A stretch of 12,602 nt of DNA from CAYGUK01 sp964352985 (lineage in GTDB: Bacteria; Pseudomonadota; Gammaproteobacteria; JAHCLG01), in assembly GCA_964352985.1 (NCBI GenBank), contig CAYGUK010000112.1, positions 1 to 12,602 on the forward strand, written 5' to 3'. The stretch's first letter is position 1. Every line of letters starts with the position of its first letter. Below the pieces are notes generated by a model, which saw nothing but the letters and a program-made list of their open reading frames with translations, was not told where the DNA came from and searched no databases. This document shows, piece after piece, positions 7,324 to 12,602 of the stretch. The position numbers and the translations under genes are program-made.

Positions 7324-7762
7324 TTTCAGTCGCATTTTGTGTAACAATATGGAACTCGACTTCCTTACCTTTTGTTATATCCCAAGGTCTGGCATAAACT
7401 AATTCAATCTTTGCAACATAAGCCGCATGAAACGCACTTGAATTAACTTTAAAAAAGAATTTAGTATAACCACCGCGTCCAGGCACCATGTCTTTAGGGG
7501 GATAATAAACTTGTTTTTCCAGGGTTAAAACTTGATGGGTATATTCCTTTACAAACCAAGAAAACCCTGTTGTTGGATTGGCATTTAGTTTAATCACAAA
7601 TTGAGGTTTATCTCTACTCACCATAATGGTTTTATCAGGGTTATTGTAAACATTAGCAGGCTCTTTTGCTGTAACTAGTTGTGAACGGGAAATATCGTCT
7701 GCTGCGGCAGCAAAAGTAAAACAAGTATAAAACAATAACATACAAGTAAATAATTTTTTCAT
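7316..7762 (-). CDS. Secreted chagasin-family (I42) cysteine-protease inhibitor
   Basis: This 148-residue protein has a signal peptide (about 1-20, cleavage near AAA/AD). An Ig-like chagasin domain follows with all three inhibitory loops: NPTTGFSW (62-69), GRGGYTKF (95-102) and RPW (125-127). The family inhibits papain-like cysteine proteases such as cathepsins and cruzipain. In bacteria it is exported to the periplasm or beyond. Length and loop order are typical. AGGAAC lies six bases before the ATG. It is the first gene of a minus-strand cluster: its last codons overlap the phosphatase gene, and a secreted lectin gene follows. Protection from host or predator proteases is inferred; control of an endogenous protease is the alternative. 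Confidence 0.92.
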   Translation of the reverse strand: MKKLFTCMLLFYTCFTFAAAADDISRSQLVTAKEPANVYNNPDKTIMVSRDKPQFVIKLNANPTTGFSWFVKEYTHQVLTLEKQVYYPPKDMVPGRGGYTKFFFKVNSSAFHAAYVAKIELVYARPWDITKGKEVEFHIVTQNATENG

Positions 7763-7793
7763 CGTTGTTCCTAATCGTATCGATATTGAGCCT

Positions 7794-7822
7794 ATTATAA
7801 ATAATAATTGTACCTATTGCTA
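7794..7822 (-). promoter_or_regulatory. Possible promoter of the inhibitor-phosphatase unit
   Basis: A perfect TATAAT on the minus strand (7794-7799) lies 31 bases upstream of the ATG. The hexamer 17 bases before it, TAGCAA, is a poor -35. The 106-base spacer is shared with the divergent rmuC promoter, which I could not place. Confidence 0.35.
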
Positions 7823-7868
7823 ATTCTTATGATAAAGTCAATTTCTTTTGTGATCAGGGAATAAAAAG

Positions 7869-9152
7869 ATGTTTGTGCTTGAAATTATTATATTAGTCGC
7901 ACTTATTTTTTTAGCAGGCGTTGTTGTTTTTTCGCTGCGAATTTCTTCTGATTTACGAGACAAGGTTATAACAATGGCAAGTCTATTACAAAATCAACAT
8001 CAACATGTTGATTCTCTATCCCAACAATTAAAACAAGATTTTCAACAGTTTCAAGATTCCATCTATCGCATGAATAATGATGTGCGAGATAAATTAGAAG
8101 AATTTAAACTTGCTACTCATCAACAATTTAATGATATTCAACAGCGACTACAAAAACAGCAACTAGATAGCCTTGATGCCTTATTAAAAAATTTAACGCA
8201 AGGTATCCAAAATGCGAGACAACAATTAACAGAAAACACAACACAAAATTCTCAACTAATTTCTGTGCAAATGGAAAAACTCAATAAAACCGTTCACGAT
8301 AAATTGCTAGAAATTAGTGGCCAAGTTGAAAAACGATTAACGGAGGGTTTTGAAAAAACAACTGCAACATTCACTGATATTATTAAACGGTTAGCCATTA
8401 TTGATGAAGCACAAAAGCGTATCACTGAGCTATCTACTAATGTAGTGAGTCTGCAAGAAATTTTATCTGATAAAAAATCAAGAGGTGCCTTTGGCGAAGT
8501 GCAATTATCTGCGTTAGTACGAAACATGCTTGCTGAAAATAGTTTCTCTTTACAACATACGTTAAGCAATGGCATGCGAGCTGACTGTATTTTATTTTTG
8601 CCTCCGCCTACAGGCAACATTGTGATTGATGCAAAATTCCCTTTAGAAGCATTTCGTTTGAATAGTGAAACCAATAATGAAAAAGATAAACAAAATTATC
8701 GCCAACAATTCAAAAAAGATATTCAAAAACACATTTTTGATATCGCACAAAAATATATTATTCCTGGCGAAACGGCTGATGGTGCAATGATGTTTATTCC
8801 AGCGGAAGCTATTTTCGCGGAGATCCACGCAAATTTTCCTGAACTTGTAGAATTAGCCCAACGTGAAAAAGTCTGGTTAGTATCACCCACCACTATGATG
8901 GCGGTGTTAACCACCGTCAGAGCAGTATTAAAAGATGATGCTACCAGGCAACAAGTTAATATTATTCAAGAGCACTTAAGAAAGCTTGCTAAAAATTTCG
9001 ATTTATTTAAAACGCGCATGGATAAATTATCTCAGCATATTCGTTTAGCCAATCAAGATGTCGATCAAATTAATACTTCCGCACAAAAAATTACAACTGA
9101 ATTTGAAAAAATAGAACGCGTAGAACTAGAAGATAAATCAACAACAACATAA
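7869..9152 (+). CDS. rmuC: RmuC-family DNA recombination limiting protein
   Basis: This 427-residue protein starts with a membrane anchor (residues 3-23). A long Gln-rich coiled coil (about 28-200) leads to the conserved RmuC domain (about 200-400). RmuC domains have a PD-(D/E)XK nuclease-like core. Matching residues are visible: E210 in GAFGEVQL, D239 in MRADCILFL, and D254 and K256 in IVIDAKFP. Other family blocks are MFIPAEA (308-314) and SPTTMMAVL (339-347). In E. coli rmuC limits inversions between short inverted repeats; the biochemical role is not settled. Length is normal for the family. AGGGA lies eight bases before the ATG. The gene is probably monocistronic, ending at the hairpin at 9153-9182. 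Confidence 0.95.
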   Translation: MFVLEIIILVALIFLAGVVVFSLRISSDLRDKVITMASLLQNQHQHVDSLSQQLKQDFQQFQDSIYRMNNDVRDKLEEFKLATHQQFNDIQQRLQKQQLDSLDALLKNLTQGIQNARQQLTENTTQNSQLISVQMEKLNKTVHDKLLEISGQVEKRLTEGFEKTTATFTDIIKRLAIIDEAQKRITELSTNVVSLQEILSDKKSRGAFGEVQLSALVRNMLAENSFSLQHTLSNGMRADCILFLPPPTGNIVIDAKFPLEAFRLNSETNNEKDKQNYRQQFKKDIQKHIFDIAQKYIIPGETADGAMMFIPAEAIFAEIHANFPELVELAQREKVWLVSPTTMMAVLTTVRAVLKDDATRQQVNIIQEHLRKLAKNFDLFKTRMDKLSQHIRLANQDVDQINTSAQKITTEFEKIERVELEDKSTTT

Positions 9153-9182
9153 AACAAAAGCCCGTTTTACCGAGCTTTTGTT
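9153..9182. terminator. Bidirectional terminator between rmuC and the lipoprotein gene
   Basis: AACAAAAGC (9153-9161) and GCTTTTGTT (9174-9182) are perfect 9-bp inverted arms. The loop is 12 bases and includes a further CG/CG pairing. The stem overlaps the rmuC stop region. The T-rich arm serves as U-tract for rmuC. For the convergent lipoprotein gene the minus-strand sequence after the stem is also T-rich. Confidence 0.7.
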
Positions 9183-9222
9183 ACTTACATGTAAGCTTAT
9201 CACTTAAATGAATGCAAATGCA

Positions 9223-9411
9223 TTATTTAGTGTAATGATGACTTACAGCGCCTTTTGTGTAAACAGGCATTGGTTGACGGCAAGTGTTGCGAGCAACTTG
9301 ACCTAGGCCTGTTAAGCCACCTGAATCACCCCATGTTGAACAACCAGCAAAAGATAAAGCTGTACCAACAACTAAAGCCACAGTGGCAACTTTGCGAAGT
9401 AAATTCTTCAT
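9223..9411 (-). CDS. Small lipoprotein
   Basis: This 62-residue precursor has a Lys/Arg-containing N-terminus, a hydrophobic core and a lipobox FAGC with the lipidated cysteine at residue 24, leaving a 39-residue mature peptide. The Ser after the Cys suggests outer-membrane sorting. The mature part is Gly-rich, then basic and aromatic (HHYTK at the end), with a second cysteine at 44. I do not recognise the family; it does not match entericidins. The ribosome binding site GAGGTGAT, six bases from the ATG, is fully complementary to the 16S anti-SD, which suggests strong expression. It converges with rmuC. Confidence 0.8.
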   Translation of the reverse strand: MKNLLRKVATVALVVGTALSFAGCSTWGDSGGLTGLGQVARNTCRQPMPVYTKGAVSHHYTK

Positions 9412-9417
9412 TATGCT

Positions 9418-9425
9418 ATCACCTC
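9418..9425 (-). promoter_or_regulatory. Full-length 8-base Shine-Dalgarno of the lipoprotein gene
   Basis: GAGGTGAT on the minus strand pairs over eight bases with the 16S anti-SD and sits six bases from the ATG. It is clearly stronger than any other ribosome binding site in the window. Confidence 0.75.
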
Positions 9426-9458
9426 TCTAAATAGTGTTAACGAATTTAAATGTTTGCG

Positions 9459-9476
9459 AGTTTTTTTAAAAAAACT
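9459..9476. repeat. Perfect 18-bp palindrome
   Basis: AGTTTTTTT joined directly to AAAAAAACT is a perfect palindrome with no spacer, 48 bases upstream of the lipoprotein ATG. It is likely within or close to that gene's promoter or leader. It could be a protein site or a hairpin; which one is not decidable from sequence. Confidence 0.4.
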
Positions 9477-9477
9477 A

Positions 9478-9498
9478 GTACACGTCCTGATTGTGTAC
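9478..9498. promoter_or_regulatory. 21-bp operator-like dyad upstream of the lipoprotein gene
   Basis: GTACAC (9478-9483) and GTGTAC (9493-9498) are inverted arms with a 9-base spacer, immediately beyond the 18-bp palindrome. The geometry is that of a dimeric regulator site. A direct repeat CCAAGTA (9509-9515, 9526-9532) lies just past it. Confidence 0.35.
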
Positions 9499-9665
9499 GG
9501 ATGATTTACCAAGTAGCAAAGTCCCCCAAGTACCAATCTAGCGCTTAAAATAAAAGCACAAACGCATTGCTATTTATACTTATATTCACGGCGATTGCAA
9601 GACTTAAGTTAATAAAAAATAAAATTTTTCTTAAAAATTTTACAAATGAGCATACGACAAAACGT

Positions 9666-9732
9666 GATCTATTCTGTTTTAAGACTCTATTGTTAAATAA
9701 ACCATACAAAAGATGATAACTGTAAAATCTAC
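9666..9732. repeat. Long diverged direct repeat, copy A
   Basis: These 67 bases align without gaps to 11228-11294 with 55 identities, about 82% by hand count. Shared blocks include TTAAGACT and ATGATAACT. The repeat does not encode a conserved peptide. It lies 28 bases before a stop-like end of a decayed frame, the same arrangement as copy B relative to the LRR gene. Confidence 0.8.
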
Positions 9733-9760
9733 TGACTATATAAAAAAATTTTGTCGCAAT

Positions 9761-9801
9761 TTATAAATCTGCTAATGATTTCTAAAGCTGTAATTTTAAT
9801 T
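9761..9801 (-). pseudogene. Trace of a decayed LRR-gene 3' end
   Basis: On the minus strand these 41 bases align without gaps to the last 41 bases of the LRR gene (11324-11364) with 25 identities, ending in the same TAA. The reading K-S-L-A-D-L-stop corresponds to K-P-A-A-G-S-stop, with a TAG just before it that breaks the frame. The identity alone is weak. The support is its position: 28 bases from repeat copy A, as the real gene end is 29 bases from copy B. Confidence 0.35.
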
Positions 9802-10242
9802 ATTGGTCGAATATTTTTACTTCCTTACCGCGTAATGAATTACAGACAACCCAACCAAAAAAATCCTGATATTTAAATTCTTATGTACTATAGCGCTCAT
9901 CAAATTCTTGCAGAAGATATCAAAGGCCTCTTCAACTCTCAAGTATGGAAATTTTTTTAATGTCGATGTATCTCATGTTCATCTAGTAAAAACGTTTCGC
10001 GGAATCGTGGGGACTTTCCAATAAGTAAAAAATTTTAATTCGATTGGAATATTTTTATATCTCATCATTTCTTCTGCACTACTTATTTTATTTAGTTTCA
10101 ATATCTTTATTTTATTAGACAACATTTCAATTCAATTTTTGTGATTAATAAGATTAATTATATTGAATTCAAAATAGGCGAATTAGGCAAATTACCTTTA
10201 ATTTCAATTTTTGAAATACCTACTAAATAAAAATTAGTTAGC

Positions 10243-10271
10243 TTAACGTATATACAATCAATTCATATTCT
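10243..10271 (+). promoter_or_regulatory. Possible promoter of the orphan helical protein gene
   Basis: TTAACG (4 of 6) and TATTCT (4 of 6) are separated by 17 bases, placing the start just before the AGGAG (10281-10285) that precedes the ATG at 10294. A better-looking TATAAT at 10275-10280 is too close to the start codon to leave a ribosome binding site in the transcript. Confidence 0.25.
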
Positions 10272-10293
10272 AATTATAATAGGAGAACTACTG

Positions 10294-11019
10294 ATGAGCA
10301 CCCCATTTATCAATGATAAGTTACAACATATTAGAGACTATTATGGTGTTAGCAGCACACTGCTCGCAAATCGTGTTGAAATAACTAGATTAAGAACAAT
10401 ATTCAACGAAGTGAGTCCTACTTTATTAAAAGTTGAGGCTGAAGATCCTAGGGCCGACAGGTGTCAGCACTTTAACTCGCTAAATATCAGTGAGACAATT
10501 CAATTATTGTTTGATATCCATGAAGCAAGAATAGAACTCAAGTTATTAGAAAGTGGTGATAACCTTAATTATGAAACACATGCCATAGCCTGCTTAACAA
10601 TATTAGAAATATCGATTGCTAACATGCTTCAACAAGAGTTAAAGGAAAGACCATTAACAATAATCCCCGCTAATTTAGCTACTTTCATTGATAATTTAGC
10701 AGCTCCAGATCAATTATGTTTAGTTGAAACGTCAACATCAAAAGTAGATTTAGATGATGATACTCATTTAATTCGATCGAGTAATTCATTATTGCGTTTT
10801 CTTAAAACCAATGATAATTCGAGTTCTGATGAAGATTATTATATTAATATTAGCCCTGAACTTCATAATAAAATATTTATGATCGCCACAACAATTAAGC
10901 AATTGTGCAAAAAATTTGATGCCGCGACTGCCCCATCTGAAAATCCGTCTCCACTTTCAGCAGATCAGTCTCCAGATGTAGAAAGAAAAATGGTGAGGCC
11001 CAGAAGCGCCTCACGATAG
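10294..11019 (+). CDS. Orphan helical protein, candidate secreted effector
   Basis: This 241-residue protein matches no family I recognise. It has no signal peptide or membrane segment and looks soluble and mostly helical (about 5-45, 66-118, 186-208). An acidic Ser/Asp-rich stretch lies at 150-182 (DDDTH and SSSDEDYY). The C-terminal tail (about 209-241) is disordered, Pro/Ser-rich and ends basic (RKMVRPRSASR). AGGAG lies eight bases before the ATG. It stands alone, between the long noncoding stretch and the LRR gene, and is flanked by the two copies of the long repeat. An unknown soluble protein with a flexible polar tail in a Legionellales-like background could be a Dot/Icm substrate, but that is inference. 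Confidence 0.75.
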   Translation: MSTPFINDKLQHIRDYYGVSSTLLANRVEITRLRTIFNEVSPTLLKVEAEDPRADRCQHFNSLNISETIQLLFDIHEARIELKLLESGDNLNYETHAIACLTILEISIANMLQQELKERPLTIIPANLATFIDNLAAPDQLCLVETSTSKVDLDDDTHLIRSSNSLLRFLKTNDNSSSDEDYYINISPELHNKIFMIATTIKQLCKKFDAATAPSENPSPLSADQSPDVERKMVRPRSASR

Positions 11020-11054
11020 CCATTTTAACCCTTTTAAAAAGGTAATTCTATCAA

Positions 11055-11100
11055 ACTAAGATGCCAACGATAATTTAAACATATTGGTTGGCATCTTAGT
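11055..11100 (+). terminator. 14-bp perfect stem-loop 3' of the orphan gene
   Basis: ACTAAGATGCCAAC (11055-11068) and GTTGGCATCTTAGT (11087-11100) are perfect inverted arms with an 18-base loop. The stem is strong for this AT-rich DNA and starts 36 bases after the stop codon. No U-tract follows at once; ATTTTT begins eight bases later. It may be a terminator, an mRNA-end stabiliser or another structured element. Confidence 0.5.
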
Positions 11101-11227
11101 AAGATGTATTTTTCCACCTTGGCAGTCCTTGTCTTTTTGTTGAATCAATCGAAATACTTTATTCACAACAAGGAAGTCAAATCAAAAAATGCTGGTAATT
11201 TAAATTGAAAATCCAACAACTATTACT

Positions 11228-11294
11228 GAACTATTTTGTATTAAGACTGTATTATTAGATAAACTCAGCAAAAAATGATAACTCTAAAATCTAC
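11228..11294. repeat. Long diverged direct repeat, copy B
   Basis: Partner of copy A at 9666-9732, with 55 of 67 bases identical and no gaps. It lies 29 bases beyond the stop codon of the LRR gene, so it is that gene's 3' flank. A short further match farther out (ATACTT-TATTCAC at 11154-11166 versus 9576-9589) hints that the duplicated block is longer. Confidence 0.8.
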
Positions 11295-11323
11295 AATGCT
11301 TGAAAAATAATTAGTGTTAAAAA

Positions 11324-12433
11324 TTATGAACCAGCAGCTGGTTTTTCCATCACGCGTTTTAATTCCGGCCCTGGTATTATTTCACTTTCTACAATTTTTA
11401 GAACAGAATGGAAAATAGTCGGCATGTTTGGATCATCTTTTTCACCCGCATTTAAATGATGTTGATTTTTAATTTGCTCCAAAACTCCCACAATAGATGG
11501 AATTTGATTATTCATGAAAAAGTGTTCTGGATCTCGACGCCGCCATTGTCCTAGACAATAACAACCACGGTAAGCCTCTATTATAACTTTTTTGGCCTTG
11601 GTAATAGCGCCAGCAGGTTGGTCTACAAAATGTTGGCAATTTACATTTTTAAAAGCCAGAACAATTGACTGTAACGTCTCACAACATTCTGCAAATTTAG
11701 ACCCTGGCTCTATTTCCTTGGGTAATTCACCGAATGAATCAAGTAAAAATTGATAATGAGCTGGTTGTCCTAAAAGCTTTGCAATATCAACATCATCAAC
11801 ATTATCCCTGCTTAACAATGCTTGTAAAATTCGATTACGTAAACAAAGTAATTCTACTTTTTTCTGATTTGTATAAGTATCAATTTTATCTCTTGGAATA
11901 TAAAGATCTAAATATGTAATATTGGGATTTCTAGCTAACATTGCTAACATATTCTCATTAAAGGTCCAAATACTTTCTGTATCCCAACCTCTTCTATCAA
12001 CACAGCCAACAAATGCTTTCGTGATTTGCTGACTTTTTAACATACCGCTAAGAATAGCAGCTTTGCGATGATCTTTTAAATTACATTGATCAATAGTTAC
12101 CATTTTTAATCCAGTATGTGCTTCTAATAATCGACCTAAAAGCACGGCTACTTCATCATCAAAAACAGCGAAAGGACGATATAAAAAGTTGCACATCACT
12201 AATTTGGTCACTGATTTATTATTTAGTAATGCTTGTAAAATTAATTTTAATTGTTTACATGAAGGTGCCATATAGTAATGATGTTCTTCTGAATATAGTG
12301 TTCCATAGGGATCATTGGCCTGTGTTAACCACATGCCTCTTCGCCCATCTAAAATCAACTCCTGCACCTCGTTCTCAGAACCTTGAGGTAAAGCTAAATC
12401 CTGGAGTAACTGTGCTAATTCTGCATGCTTCAT
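11324..12433 (-). CDS. Ribonuclease-inhibitor-like LRR protein, candidate effector
   Basis: This 369-residue soluble protein has no signal peptide. The N-terminal half carries about five irregular leucine-rich repeats of the ribonuclease-inhibitor type. Strand cores are VQELILDG (23-30), VTKLVMCNF (75-83), LKMVTIDQCN (109-118), ITKAFVGCVD (137-146) and ITYLDLYIP (172-180), each preceded by a helix such as LKLILQALLNN. Spacing is about 28-35 residues where repeats are adjacent. The C-terminal half (about 190-369) is helical, with several cysteines, and is unrecognised. Such LRRs bind proteins and are common in host-directed effectors of Legionella relatives, so an effector role is inferred. 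AAGG lies ten bases before the ATG, a weak site. The 3' end appears duplicated near 9666-9801. Confidence 0.8.
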   Translation of the reverse strand: MKHAELAQLLQDLALPQGSENEVQELILDGRRGMWLTQANDPYGTLYSEEHHYYMAPSCKQLKLILQALLNNKSVTKLVMCNFLYRPFAVFDDEVAVLLGRLLEAHTGLKMVTIDQCNLKDHRKAAILSGMLKSQQITKAFVGCVDRRGWDTESIWTFNENMLAMLARNPNITYLDLYIPRDKIDTYTNQKKVELLCLRNRILQALLSRDNVDDVDIAKLLGQPAHYQFLLDSFGELPKEIEPGSKFAECCETLQSIVLAFKNVNCQHFVDQPAGAITKAKKVIIEAYRGCYCLGQWRRRDPEHFFMNNQIPSIVGVLEQIKNQHHLNAGEKDDPNMPTIFHSVLKIVESEIIPGPELKRVMEKPAAGS

Positions 12434-12481
12434 TCTTATTTAACCTTGTTGTTATTTTTACATCTTAGAAAATTTGGCCAG

Positions 12482-12487
12482 ATTATA
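12482..12487 (-). promoter_or_regulatory. Possible -10 of the LRR gene
   Basis: A perfect TATAAT on the minus strand lies 48 bases upstream of the ATG. No good -35 is found 16-18 bases before it, so the promoter may be weak or activator-dependent. Confidence 0.3.
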
Positions 12488-12602
12488 GTAAATAATACAC
12501 ATTAAGATACAGGTATTTTTATGATATTTTAGTCGAGTTAAAATTTTCGTAACTTATATGGACCCACCCGTTTTTGCAAGAATGTTTGTGAATAAAAACG
12601 AA
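12488..12602. other. Window end, no gene seen
   Basis: AT-rich DNA upstream of the LRR gene. No start, stop or RNA feature can be assigned before the edge. Confidence 0.4.

Larger units (their letters stand above)
9426..10293. other. 868-base AT-rich stretch with no intact gene
   Basis: No frame here has coding character over a useful length. It contains two dyads near the lipoprotein promoter (9459-9476 and 9478-9498), an A/T hairpin (TAAAATTTTT ctt AAAAATTTTA, 9620-9642), one copy of a long diverged repeat (9666-9732), a trace of a decayed LRR-gene end (9761-9801) and a less AT-rich island (about 9920-10020). Tandem 9-mers TAGGCGAAT/TAGGCAAAT lie at 10175-10192. The right end must carry the promoter of the next gene. 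Confidence 0.5.
11020..11323. other. 304-base spacer between convergent orphan genes
   Basis: The spacer carries an imperfect A/T-rich hairpin right after the plus-strand gene (about 11025-11045), a 14-bp stem-loop (11055-11100) and repeat copy B (11228-11294). No open frame of coding quality is present. Confidence 0.5.

Noticed and set aside
9518..10017. AAAGTCCCC and GGGGACTTT, 9-bp inverted copies about 490 bases apart, as transposon ends
   Set aside because: The match does not extend beyond nine bases, no target duplication is visible and there is no transposase between them.
10275..10280. Perfect TATAAT before the orphan gene as its -10
   Set aside because: Transcription would start only about seven bases before the ATG and lose the clear AGGAG ribosome binding site.
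12118..12468. 116-codon plus-strand frame
   Set aside because: It lies opposite the LRR gene, whose strand has consistent repeat structure; this is a shadow frame.
1..12602. CRISPR array, tRNA, rRNA, integrase or known defence cluster
   Set aside because: No regularly spaced repeats, cloverleaf structures or matching protein motifs were seen on either strand; RmuC alone does not make a defence system.

Overview
The window is strongly AT-rich and reads like an accessory or mixed region of a gammaproteobacterium of the Legionellales type (Legionella, Coxiella, amoeba symbionts). The clues are a legiolysin-like 4-hydroxyphenylpyruvate dioxygenase, a leucine-rich-repeat protein of eukaryotic style, orphan helical proteins, and secreted lectin and protease-inhibitor genes. 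The assignment to this group is inference; no rRNA, tRNA or other taxonomic marker is present.

Layout. Bases 1-1576 (minus) hold the 5' end of a large cadherin/tandem-95 surface protein that runs off the left edge. After about 480 bases without a gene comes a two-gene tyrosine catabolism operon on the minus strand (4-hydroxyphenylpyruvate dioxygenase, then a fumarylacetoacetase-family hydrolase), ended by a UUCG-loop terminator. A POT-family transporter diverges from it on the plus strand, across a 333-base spacer with two dyads.

Next come three minus-strand genes: a secreted chagasin-type cysteine-protease inhibitor, overlapped by a PPP-family phosphatase gene, then a secreted MVL-type mannan-binding lectin with a TTG start. 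rmuC diverges from them and converges on a small lipoprotein gene across a shared hairpin. The last 3 kb hold an orphan helical protein (plus) and an LRR protein (minus), both candidate secreted effectors, separated by long noncoding stretches.

How the genes fit together. The hpd-fah pair handles two steps of tyrosine breakdown, and the adjacent peptide-type transporter may supply the amino acid, although its canonical proton-coupling motif is lost. The inhibitor and lectin are both exported and suit contact with a host or predator. The most unexpected signal is a diverged duplicate of the 3' end and 3' flank of the LRR gene, lying about 1.56 kb away, which suggests a decayed second copy on the far side of the orphan gene. 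I found no CRISPR array, integrase, intact insertion sequence or recognisable defence system.
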